The notes beneath the pieces are model-generated. The model was not told the DNA's origin and did not search any database. It worked only from the letters and a program-made list of their open reading frames with translations. This document shows positions 1 to 10,645 of a stretch of DNA of 64,000 nt, in pieces. Each line of letters starts with the position of its first letter. Positions within the stretch are counted from its first letter, which is position 1. The position numbers and the translations under genes are program-made. The stretch comes from Megaleporinus macrocephalus (lineage: Eukaryota; Chordata; Actinopteri; Characiformes; Anostomidae): NCBI GenBank assembly GCA_021613375.1, contig CM038718.1, forward strand, positions 41,435,057-41,499,056, read 5' to 3'.

Positions 1-2258
1 CTCATCTCTCTCTCTCTCTCCTCTCAGAAAAACCTTCCTCATCACTCCATCTCTCTCTCTCGGCTCTACTCTCAGACTCTTCCACAACACATCCATCTCC
101 CTCTCTCCTCGCTCTCATCTCAGCCTTCCTCATCCACTCCATCTCTCACGACTCTCTCTCTCTCAGACCATCCTCATCACGCCAGCCCAAATCTCTCTCT
201 CTCTCTCTCTCTCAGACATTCCACATCACTCCATCTCTCACTCCATCGCTCTCTCTCAGACCTTCCTCATCACACCAACCCATCTCTCTCTCTCACTCTC
301 ATACCTTCCTCATCACTCCATCTCTCTCTCCTCTCCTCTCTCAACCCCCTCATCACTCATCTCACTCTCTCTCTCTACTCGCTCTCCGACTCCCCTCATC
401 ACCCATCTCTCTCCTCTCTCTCAGACCCTCCTCATCCACTCCATCACTCTCTCTCTCGTCAACCCTCCTCCTCATCACTCCATCTCTCTCTCTCTCTCTC
501 TCAGACCCTCCTCATCACTCCATCTCTCTCTCTTTCTGAGACCCTCTTCATCACTCCATCTCTCTCTCTTTCTCTCAGACCCTCCTCATCACTCCATCTC
601 TCTCTCTCTCAGACCTTCCTCATCACTCCATCTCTCTCTCTTTCTCTCAGACCCTCCTCATCACTCCATCTCTCTCGCTCTCAGACCCTCCTCACTCCAT
701 CTCTCTCTCTCTCTCTCGCTCTCAGACCCTCCTCATCACTCCATCTCTCTCTCTCTCTCTCTCAGACCCTCCTCATCACTCCATCTCTCTCTCTTTCTCT
801 CAGACCCTCCTCATCACTCCATCTCTCTCTCTTTTTCTCAGACCCTCCTCATCACTCCGTCTCTCTCTCTTTCTCAGACCCTCCTCATCACTCCATCTCT
901 CTCTCTTTCTCTCAGACCTTACTCATCACTCCATCTCTCTCTCTCAGACCTTCCTCATCACTCCATCACTCTCTCTCTCAGACCTTCCTCATCACTCCAT
1001 CTCTCTCTCTCAGACCTTCATCATCACTCCATCTCTCTCTCTCTCAGACCTTCCTCATCACGCCGTCTCTCTCTCTTTCTCAGACCCTCCTCATCACTCC
1101 ATCTCTCTCTCTCTCTCTCAGACCTTCCTCATCACTCCATCTCTCTCTCTTTCTCAGACCCTCCTCATCACTCCATCTCTCTCTCTTTCTCTCAGACCCT
1201 CCTCATCACTCCATCTCTCTCTCTTTCTCAGACCCTCTTCATCACTCCATCTCTCTCTTTCTCTCAGACCCTTCTCATCACTCCATTTCTCTCTCTCTCT
1301 CAGACCTTCCTCATCACTCCATCTCTCTCTGTCTCAGACCTTCCTCATCACTCCATCTCTCTCTCTTTCTCTCAGACCCTCCTCATCACTCCATCTCTCT
1401 CTCTCTCTAGACCTTCTCATCACTCATCCTCTCTCTCGCTACTCAGACCTCCTTCATCACTCCATCTCTCTCTCTCTCTCTTAGACCGTCCTCATCACTC
1501 CATCTCTCTCGTCTTTCTCAGACCCTCATCATCACTCCTCTCTCTCTCTTTCTCAGACCCTCTCTCATCACTCCATCTCTCTCTCTTCTCTCAGACCCTT
1601 CCTCATCACTCCAATCTCTCTCTTTCTCAGACCCTCTCATCACTCCATCTCTCTCTCTTTCTCTCAGACCCTCCTCATCACTCCATCTCTCTCTCCTCTC
1701 TCAGACCCTCTTCATCACTCCATCTCTCTCTTTCTCTCAGACCCTTCTCATCACTCCATTTCTCTCTCTCTCTCAGACCTTCCTCATCACTCCATCTCTC
1801 TCTCTCTCAGACCTTCCTCATCACTCCATCTCTCTCTCTTTCTCTCAGACCCTCCTCATCACTCCATCTCTCTCGCTCTCAGACCCTCCTCACTCCATCT
1901 CTCTCTCTCTCTCTCGCTCTCAGACCCTCCTCATCACTCCATCTCTCTCTCTCTTTCTCAGACCCTCCTCATCACTCCATCTCTCTCTCTTTCTCTCAGA
2001 CCCTCCTCATCACTCCATCTCTCTCTCTTTTTCTCAGACCCTCCTCATCACTCCGTCTCTCTCTCTTTCTCAGACCCTCCTCATCACTCCATCTCTCTCT
2101 CTTTCTCTCAGACCTTACTCATCACTCATCTCTCTCTCAGACCCTCCTCATCACTCCATCTCTCTCTCTCTCAGACCTTCCTCATCACTCCATCTCTCTC
2201 TCTCAGACCTTCCTCATCACTCCATCTCTCTCTCTCTCAGACCTTCCTCATCACTCCA

Positions 2259-2310
<52 letters not shown>

Positions 2311-3116
2311 ACCTTCCTCATCACTCCATCTCTCTCTCTTTCTCTCAGACCTTACTCATCACTCCATCTCTCTCTCTCAGACCTTCCTCATCACTCCATC
2401 ACTCTCTCTCTCAGACCTTCCTCATCACTCCATCTCTCTCTCTCAGACCTTCATCATCACTCCATCTCTCTCTCTCTCAGACCTTCCTCATCACGCCGTC
2501 TCTCTCTCTCTTTCTCAGACCCTCCTCATCACTCCATCTCTCTCTCTTTCTCTCAGACCCTCCTCATCACTCCATCTCTCTCTCTTTCTCTCAGACCCTC
2601 CTCATCACTCCATCTCTCTCTCTTTCTCTCAGACCCTCCTCATCACTCCATCTCTCTCTCTTTCTCAGACCCTCCTCATCACTCCATCTCTCTCTCTTTC
2701 TCTCAGACCTTACTCATCACTCCATCTCTCTCTCTCAGACCTTCCTCATCACTCCATCACTCTCTCTCTCAGACCTTCCTCATCACTCCATCTCTCTCTC
2801 TCAGACCTTCATCATCACTCCATCTCTCTCTCTCTCTCAGACCTTCCTCATCACTCCATCTCTCTCTCTCTTTCAGGCCTTCCTCATCACTCCATCTCTG
2901 TCTCAGACCTTCCTCATCACTCCATCTCTCTCTCTTTCTCTATCTCACAGACCTTCTTCATCACTCCATCTCTCTCTTTCTCTCTCTCTCTCAGACCTTC
3001 CTCATCAATCCATCTCTCTCTTTCTCTCAGACCTTCCTCATCAATCCATCTCTCTCTTTCTCTCTCTCTCTCAGACCTTCTTCATCACTCCATCTCTCTT
3101 TCTCTCTCTCTCTCTC
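1..3116. repeat. CT-rich minisatellite (about 30-40 bp unit)
   Basis: The tract repeats a unit made of a fixed part, cagaccctcctcatcact, followed by ccatctctctc and a CT run of variable length, so unit size drifts between about 28 and 45 bp. The fixed part has ccc/ctt and cct/ttc variants. Blocks recur as larger units: the variant lacking 'catca' (ctcctcactccatc) appears near 690 and 1,885, and the variant ccatcactctctctc near 965, 2,395 and 2,755. The + strand is almost purely pyrimidine. No coding potential. Confidence 0.95.
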
Positions 3117-3221
3117 TAGTGTAAGTCTCTTCATAGCTTTCTCGCTGACACACTCTCATAAGTTAAGGGAACTCTGTTTTCTCCTGTTTTCTTGAATTTA
3201 AATGCACCATTTCTTCCCTCC

Positions 3222-3257
<36 letters not shown>

Positions 3258-4290
3258 GATCTTCAATCCACCCTTATCAGTACATCAGCTTTCTCTCTCT
3301 CTTTCCTTCTCCCTCCATCCTCAATCTTTCCTCAGTGTTACTCAGTATTACTCTTTTTATCTCTCTTACTTCTCTCTTTCTTCTCCTCTCTATCTCTCTC
3401 GCCCACATCACTTCCTCTCCTCACTCCCTTTTCTTTCCTACCTCCCTCACTTTCTCTCTTTAACTCCGTCTATTTCTCTACATTGTCTTCTTCCTCACTT
3501 TTTATCTCAACCTCTCTCTCTCTCTATTCCCACAATCTGACTTTCTGACTCGTTTATTGTCTACTTAAAACTTTCCCTTTCTATCCTTCTATCCTCAATC
3601 TCCCCTCTTTCTCTCTTTTATTTCTCTCAATCATTCTCTCTTATTTCTCTCACTCGCTCTCATTCTACTCAAGCTCAGTCTCTCTCTCTCTCTCTCTTTC
3701 TAGTGTAAGTCTTTTCATATCTCACTTGCTCACATGCCTTTATAAGTTAAGGGAACTCTGTTTTCTCCTGTTTTACTCACTTTATCACTCCATCAGCTTT
3801 CTTTCTTTCCTTCTCCCTTCGTCCTCAATCTTCTTATCTCTCTTACTTCTCTCTTCCTCTCTCGCCCACTCACTTTCTCTCTCTCTCTCTCCTTCTTCCT
3901 CCATCCTCACATTTTACTCAGTGTTATTACCCCATCCCGCTCACTCCTTCCATTTCTCTACATCTCAACCTCTCTCTCTCTCTCTCTCTCTCTATTCCCG
4001 CAATCTGACTTTCTGACTCGTCTCCTTAAGACTTTCCCTTTCTATCCCTTTCTTTTTCTCTCTCTCTCAGCTCTCTCAATCACTCTCTCTTATTTCTCTC
4101 ACCACTTTTTTCTTTTTCTCACTCGCTCTCATTCTACTCAAGTTCAGTGTCTCTCTCTCTCTCTCTCTTTCTCTTTCTAGTGTAAGTCTCTTCATAGCTT
4201 TCTCGCTCTCACACTCTTATAAGTTGAGGGAACTCTTTTTCTCTCCAGTTTTTCTCACTTTCTCAACATTCCCTTGAATTTGAATGCACC
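3117..4290. repeat. Larger pyrimidine-rich tandem repeat, units of about 480-580 bp
   Basis: Three starts of the same segment begin with tagtgtaagtct at 3,117, 3,701 and 4,178. Each is followed by an interval containing aagttaagggaactctgt and then CT-rich DNA. The first two units are 584 and 477 bp; the third is partial and ends at tgaatgcacc near 4,290. Serine/leucine-rich open frames here are compositional artefacts of CT DNA. Confidence 0.85.
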
Positions 4291-4293
4291 AAT

Positions 4294-4322
4294 CCCCCCC
4301 CCCCCCCCCACCCCCCACCCCT
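4294..4322. repeat. Poly-C tract
   Basis: A run of 16 C is followed by short C runs broken by single A. The opposite strand is a G run that could form a quadruplex. It marks the end of the 3.1-4.3 kb pyrimidine repeat. Confidence 0.9.
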
Positions 4323-4567
4323 CTCTCTCTATCGGTGCTGAGCCTGGAGGTAAGAGCTAAACGTGCATCATTCAGCGAAAAACAAAAGAACCCCCCGAAA
4401 ATTGATTCTGTTATCAGAGGCTGGAGCGTTCGCGGCTTTGATCACTCTCTGAAAGGCTTGTCAGAAATGTGCAATAGCAGCTGTTTCTGAGTTTTACACT
4501 TCCAACACGACGGGGTCAAATCCAAAGTTTTCCCGCCTCTTTGCTCACGATTTGGCCCTACAGGCCC

Positions 4568-4621
<54 letters not shown>

Positions 4622-4833
4622 GTCGTGTCTGATGTGATCTCACTGAACACGTTCCAGCAGAGTCTGATGAACATCTTTGCTACGAGCTGTAGACTTTACT
4701 CCTCACTGAACGTCTGCTCCTCTTCATTTCTCATCTGTTTTCTTTTGCAGGCACGTCAGACTGAGATCATCGTTACTCTCTAATAACTGCTGCACTGAAT
4801 TAGCTTCCTTAATCAGTAACTACAGAGTTTACC

Positions 4834-4904
<71 letters not shown>

Positions 4905-5119
4905 CACCAGGAACTCTCTGAACAGAAGATCAGTCTTTGCTGGAAAACTTAAAGATGGAACCGAGATTCACGTGTGTAACCATGTAATGATGTGAAGAGA
5001 GGAGGACGGAGAGGGAAAGGAAGAGCTCATCACACAAATCATAACACCTCATCTGTGAAACATGGTGGTGGCAGTGCTAAAGCATGGGCACCCCCCCACA
5101 CACACACACACACACTCTC
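4323..5119. other. Mostly unique DNA with two microsatellites
   Basis: No gene is recognised. A CT microsatellite lies at 4,568-4,622 and a CA microsatellite at 4,836-4,902. The sequence ctggag followed by gtaagag near 4,347 resembles a splice donor, and ttttcttttgcag at 4,738-4,750 resembles an acceptor. The implied 400-bp intron would join two very short frames, so this is weak. Confidence 0.5.
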
Positions 5120-5748
5120 CCTCACCTTTTCAGCCTTCTCCCTCACCCACAGGGCCATTTCTGCCCTCTCCCTCACCCACAGGGCCCTTTCTGTTCTCTC
5201 TCTTTTACCCACAGGACCCTTTCTGTTCTCTCTCTTTTACCCACAGGACCCTTTCTGTTCTCTCTCTTTTACCCACAGGACCCTTTTTGCCCTTGCTCTT
5301 ACCCACAGGGCCCTTTATGTTCTCTCTCTTTTACCCACAGGACCCTTTTTGCCCTTGCTCTTACCCACAGGGCCCTTTCTGCTCTCTCTCTTACCCAAAG
5401 AGCCATTTCTGTCCTTTTACTCACCCACAGCGGCGTTTCTGCCCTCTCCCTCACCCACAGGGCCCTTTCTGCCATCTCTTGCACCCACATGGCCCTTTCT
5501 GCCCTTTTCCTCACCCACAGGGCCATTTCTGCCCTCTTCCTCACCCACAGGGCTTTTTCTGCCCCCTCCCTCACCCACAGGGCAATTTCTGTCCTCTCCC
5601 TGAACCACAGGGCCCTTTCTGCCCTCTCCGTCACTCACAGGGCCCTTTCTGCCCTTGCTCTTACCCACAGGGCCCTTTCTGCAATCTCCCTCACTCACAG
5701 GGCCCTTTCTGCCCTTGCTCTTACCCACAGGGCTGTTTCTGTGTCTGC
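5120..5748. repeat. 30-bp minisatellite (about 21 copies)
   Basis: The unit is ccctcacccacagggccc followed by tttctgccctct, with variants such as cttttacccacaggaccc. Because 30 is a multiple of three, all three + frames stay open for up to about 240 codons. Those frames (repeats such as THRALSALSL) are artefacts. Each unit has a pyrimidine tract followed by cacag and g, resembling a splice acceptor. Confidence 0.95.
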
Positions 5749-5754
5749 CCAGCC

Positions 5755-6058
5755 CCTAATTGCCCCGCAGGGTACTTAAGGCAAACAGCTTTTAATAGGC
5801 AATAGAGGCCGAGAGTGAAACTGACAATAACGGCGGCCCTTACATCAATTATTGGATACGTATCCATCACCACGGTGACTTATGTGTGACCCCCGGCACC
5901 TGGCAGGCGGGATATTGACCGCGCTGGCGCGGCGTAGCGCGCGGTGACAAGTTCCATTTACGATCGCATTTATTAACGGGCTGTTAAAATGAGTGAAGGC
6001 GTCGCTCTTTCTCTTTAGCCTGCTTTTTATTAATTTGAAGAGAAGGATAAAAATAAAT
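5755..6058. promoter_or_regulatory. Candidate conserved noncoding element A
   Basis: A non-repetitive island sits between a 30-bp array and a GA tract. It holds clustered homeodomain-like and forkhead-like words: gcaaacagcttttaata near 5,782, catcaattattgga near 5,844, and ttatttattaacggg-like AT words near 5,968. It is richer in CpG than its surroundings (gcgctggcgcggcgtagcgc near 5,920). It shares ordered motifs with element B at 9.4 kb. Deep conservation is inferred from texture only. Confidence 0.4.
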
Positions 6059-6133
6059 AAGAGAGAGAGAGAGAGAGAGAGAGGGATAGAGGGAGGGATA
6101 GAGGGAGGGATAGAGGGAGGGAGGGAGGGAGGT
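6059..6133. repeat. GA microsatellite with gggaggga units
   Basis: About 12 GA dinucleotides run into three copies of gggataga and then gggaggga. The tract directly abuts candidate element A. Confidence 0.95.
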
Positions 6134-6346
6134 GGGTGTCGATGACAGTGGGGCGGACCACCGAGCTGCAGAAGTCTCAGACAGCATCTGTCTGTGTGGC
6201 ACATGCTATCAGGGGGTGGGCGATGGGGGAGTGAAGCATCTCACTGATGAGCTTGTGCGTCCTTTACTTTTTCTAATGTACGTTTTCTATGACATCATTT
6301 TTCCTTTGCACAATATTTGCATCCCATAGAAAGCATCTTCTGTCCA
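6134..6346. other. Short unique spacer
   Basis: Unique sequence between the GA tract and the 40-bp array. A 65-codon frame starting at 6,132 has no recognisable domain. Confidence 0.5.
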
Positions 6347-7970
6347 TGACATCATCACTGTCCTGAAGAAGGATATCCCCTCCCTTTGACATCATCACTG
6401 TCCTGAAGAAGGATATCCCCTCCCTTTGACATCATCACTGTCATGTAGAAGGATATCCCCTCCCTTTGACATCATCACTGTCATGTAGAAGGATATCCCC
6501 TCCCTTTTACATCATCACTGTCCTGAAGAAGGATATCCCCTCCCTTTTACATCATCACTGTCCTGTAAAAGGATATCCCCTCACTTTGACATCATCAATG
6601 CCCCGAAGAAGGATATCCTCTCCCTTTGACATCATCACTGTCCTGTAAAAGGATATCCCCTCCCTTTTACATCATCACTGTCCTGAAGAAGGATATCCCC
6701 TCCCTTTTACATCATCACTGTCATGTAGAAGGATATCCCCTCCCTTTTACATCATCACTGTCATGTAGAAGGATATCCCCTCCCTTTTACATCATCACTG
6801 TCATGTAGAAGGATATCCCCTCCCTTTTACATCATCACTGTCCTGTAAAAGGATATCCCCTCACTTTGACATCATCAATGCCCCGAAGAAGGATATCCTC
6901 TCCCTTTGACATCATCACTGTCCTGTAAAAGGATATCCCCTCCCTTTGACATCATCACTGTCCTGTAGAAGGATATCCCCTCCCTTTGACATCATCACTG
7001 TCCTGTAGAAGGATATCCCCTCCCTTTTACATCTTCACTATCCTGTAGAAGGATATCCCCTCCCTTTGACATCATCGCTGTCCTGTAGAAGGATATCCCC
7101 TCCCTTTGACATCATCGCTGTCCTGTAAAAGGATATCCCCTCCCTTTTACATCATCACTATCCTGTAGAAGGATATCCCCTCCCTTTTACATCATCACTA
7201 TCCTGTAGAAGGATATCCCCTCCCTTTTACATCATCACTATCCTGTAGAAGGATATCCCCTCCCTTTTACATCATCACTATCCTGTAGAAGGATATAACC
7301 TCCCTTTTACATTATCACTGTCCTGTAGAAGGATATCCCCTCCCTTTGACATCATCACTGTCCTGTAGAAGGATATCCCCTCCCTTTTACATCATCACTA
7401 TCCTGTAGAAGGATATCCCCTCACTTTTACATTATCACTGTCCTGAAGAAGGATATCCCCTCCCTTTTACATCATCACTGTCCTGTAGAAGGATATCCCC
7501 TCCCTTTTACATCATCACTGTCCTGTAGAAGGATATCCCCTCCCTTTTACATCATCACTGTCCTGTAGAAGGATATCCCCTCCCTTTTACATCATCACTG
7601 TCCTGTAGAAGGATATCCCCTCCCTTTTACATCATCACTGTCCTGTAGAAGTATATAACCTCCCTTTTACATCATCACTGTCCTGTAGAAGGATATCCCA
7701 TCACTTTTACATTATCACTGTCCTGAAGAAGGATATCCCCTCCCTTTTACATCATCACTGTCCTGTAGAAGGATATTCCCTCCCTTTTACATCATCACTG
7801 TCCTGTAGAAGGATATCCCCTCCCTTTTACATCATCACTGTCCTGTAGAAGTATATAACCTCCCTTTTACATCATCACTGTCCTGAAGAAGAATATCCCC
7901 TCACTTTGACATCATCAATGCCCCGAAGAAGGATGTCCCCTCCCTTTGACTTCATTACTGTCCTGAAGAG
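6347..7970. repeat. 40-bp minisatellite in strict phase (about 40 copies)
   Basis: The unit is tcctgtagaaggatatcc, then cctcccttt, then gacatcatcactg. The 40-bp period holds with almost no indels for 1.6 kb. Variation is by substitution: tgacatcat/ttacatcat, cctgaagaa/cctgtagaa/catgtagaa, and cactg/cacta. Sub-blocks of variants repeat; for example the ccccgaagaa variant recurs at 6,601, 6,881 and 7,921. Each unit has a TGACATCA word or its TTACATCA variant. Confidence 0.97.
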
Positions 7971-9060
7971 GGCCTTACTATAGAAAGTGTCTTCTCTCTA
8001 TGACATCATTGCCACTCTGCAGAGACATCACTGGCCTGTAGAAAGTGTCCTCTCTCTAGAACATCGTCATCTTTCTATAGAATGCATCCTCTCTATGACA
8101 TCATTGTAATTCTGTAGAAAGTGTTTTGTCTCTATGACATCATTTTCATTTTGTTGAAAGTGTCTTCTCTCTTATGACATCGTCATTATTCTATAGAACA
8201 TGTCCTCTCTATCGCATCATCATTCCATAGAACAATACTTATCTAATAATATCATTGTCATTCTGTAGAATGTGTTCTCTATATGACATCATCATCAATT
8301 CATAGGACATGTCCTCTCTATGACATCAATGTCATTCTGTTGAAAGTGTTTTCTCTCAATGACATCGTTGTCATCCCATAGAATTTATCCTTTCTACGAC
8401 ATCATCATCATTCTATAGAACACGTCCTCTCTATGACATTGTCGTCAATTTGTAGAATGTGGCCTCTATGACATTTGTTGTCATTCTATAGAATGTGTCC
8501 TCTCTGTGACATCATTGTCACTCTATAAAACACGTCTCCTCTCTAGGACATGTTCATCATTCTATAGAAACTGTCCTCTTTATGCCATTGTCGTCAATCC
8601 ATTCAACACGTCTTCTCTCTACGACATAGTTGACATTCTGTAGAGCGTGTCTTATCTCTATGACATCATTGTCATTTTCTTGAAAGTGTCTTTTCTATGA
8701 CATTGTTGTCCTTCTGTAGAACGTGTCCTTTCTATGACATTGTTGGCATTCTGTTGAAAGTGTCTTCTCTTTATGAAATTGCTGTTTTTCTGTAAAACGT
8801 GTCCTTTCTATGACATCATCGACATTCTGTTGAAAGTGTCTTCTCTCTATGACATTGTCGTCTTTCTATAGAACATGTCCTCTCTATAACATCACTGTCT
8901 TCTGTTGTAAGTGTCTTCTCTCTATAACATCATTGTCTTCTGTTGTAAGTGTCTTCTCTCTATGACATCATCATCATTCTGTTGAAAGTGTCTTCTCTCT
9001 ATGACATCACTGTCATTCTACAGGAGGTGTCTTCTCTATGACTTAAACACTGTATAGAGA
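7971..9060. repeat. Degenerate array related to the 40-bp unit
   Basis: Units of about 34-40 bp carry tctctatgacatcattgt and cattctgtagaaagtgtc. They share the gacatcat and tgtagaa words with the 40-bp array to the left but have many substitutions and indels. The pattern fits an older, less homogenised flank of the same array. Confidence 0.85.
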
Positions 9061-9354
9061 GCCTCTCTTCTCAATCGCATCATTACTGTAATGTAGAGAG
9101 TGTCTATGAAGTCCTTACTGTTCTTTATACAGTACTTCTTTACTTCTTTACAGTATCAGAATGTAACACTGATGGTTTCTAACAATAACAGATGTATATA
9201 TATATATATATATATAGTTGGAGAGTATTACAGCTTTAACGTACTGTGTGTAAAGAGACAGAGAGAGACAGAGAGAGAGAGAGAGAGAGTAAAAAAAGAG
9301 CTGAGGAAACACATGCGGTAATTCAGCAGCCAAACTGCATACGCCTGAGTTCGG
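9061..9354. other. Spacer with TA and GA microsatellites
   Basis: It contains a TA run at 9,194-9,216 and a GA tract at 9,254-9,289. No gene is visible. The GA tract lies about 65 bp before candidate element B. Confidence 0.7.
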
Positions 9355-9530
9355 AAAACCTCCAGCCTCTCGCTCCAGCGCTTTCTCCGCCCCGTCTGCC
9401 TGAATTATGCCTCCTTTAATTGGCTTCAGTGGCGTTTAAAGCAAACAGTTTAAATAAGTAAAAGGCACTTGGACGAGGGAAGCCAAGTCTGCAATTATTG
9501 GAATCGTATCAGTCAGGAGTGAGCACCAGA
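9355..9530. promoter_or_regulatory. Candidate conserved noncoding element B
   Basis: A unique island with tgaattatgcctcctttaa, gtttaaagcaaacagttta and ctgcaattattggaatcgta. These are homeodomain-like (TAATT, CAATTA) and forkhead-like (AAACA) words in the same order as in element A. It looks like a vertebrate developmental enhancer, but only a cross-species alignment would show that. Confidence 0.4.
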
Positions 9531-9814
9531 AGGAGGGGGGGGGTGCCTGTGTGCCTGAGTACGTGTATATAGCCACTTGTGAGGACCGAACGTCCCACGG
9601 TTTGATGAAAACATGAACATTCAGTAGTTGTGGGGACGTCGGTCTAAAAAGCTTCCTTCCTCCAACAAGAGACTTAAGACTATATTAGAGCAAAGCTGAT
9701 CTTTCGCTTGCTCAGGGTTAAGTTTAGAGTCGGGTCATGTGGAGACCCAGCAGCGGAGATGGGAATACTCTGGAGGGAGGGAGGTTTTCTGGAATGATGG
9801 AAACAGCCCTACAG

Positions 9815-10110
9815 GTAGCGGATCCATTATCTAAGCGCTCGCTTAATTACGCGCCCGTCTGACACGTTTACAAGGCTGAACTTTGGCGGGGCGATTAGAG
9901 GCGGCTTTTCACTTCTTTCCCCCGCTGCTGAAGCGGGGTGTGTGGGACTTTTCGGGACGCCCCAGGGCACGACTGGCCCTTTCCCATCTCCTCGCTGCCT
10001 ATTATATGCTAATGGCGGCCATTTGGGAAAGCCAGGGTTACAAGGAGTTAATTTAGTGGGCCATTAGGCCCGGCCGTATTTCACCGGCTCACGTCTGACC
10101 AGGGAGAACG
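9815..10110. promoter_or_regulatory. Candidate conserved noncoding element C
   Basis: The island contains cgcttaattacgcgcccg near 9,841, an octamer-like tatgctaat with an adjacent YY1-like ggcggccatttgg near 10,005-10,027, and a hairpin gggccattaggccc near 10,059. It is GC-richer than its neighbours and runs toward the 315-bp GA tract. Function is inferred only from motif density. Confidence 0.38.
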
Positions 10111-10237
10111 ACAGAGGGAGAGGCGGAAGAGGAGATTCTGTGGGGGGGGGGCTGGGAGGTGAAAGAGGTTTATGTCTCGCAAGGGATGAGAAGACCTGAG
10201 AAGATAGAAGCGGAAAAAGCTGCAACTGGCATTTCAG

Positions 10238-10238
<1 letters not shown>

Positions 10239-10304
<66 letters not shown>

Positions 10305-10311
10305 TAGAGAC

Positions 10312-10358
<47 letters not shown>

Positions 10359-10378
10359 CAGGAGAGAGAGAGAGAGAC

Positions 10379-10465
<87 letters not shown>

Positions 10466-10515
10466 CAGAGAGAGAGAGAGAGAGATAGAGACAAAGAGAG
10501 AGAGAGAGAGAGTGA

Positions 10516-10553
<38 letters not shown>

Positions 10554-10554
10554 A
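10239..10554. repeat. GA microsatellite, 315 bp
   Basis: Nearly pure GA with scattered gaca and gata interruptions. It is long enough for triplex (H-DNA) formation. Its Arg/Glu-rich and Ser/Leu-rich open frames are artefacts. Confidence 0.98.
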
Positions 10555-10645
10555 ATGAGTGGAGTTATTTTATTGGGCCTTGATTAGCTTATTGTGGAGA
10601 AAAGTCAAAACAACAGCAAGTTTTGATGTTTATATGAGTCACACA

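Noticed and set aside
4347..4750. Possible 400-bp intron with donor and acceptor-like ends
   Set aside because: Flanking frames are very short and hit stops; the pyrimidine-rich background produces acceptor-like sites easily.
5062..5805. 247-codon + frame rich in PQGPFC repeats
   Set aside because: All three frames and the minus strand are open across the same 30-bp array, so none is preferred.
6347..7970. CRISPR-like regular array
   Set aside because: The whole 40-bp unit repeats with no unique spacers, and the surrounding DNA is eukaryotic.
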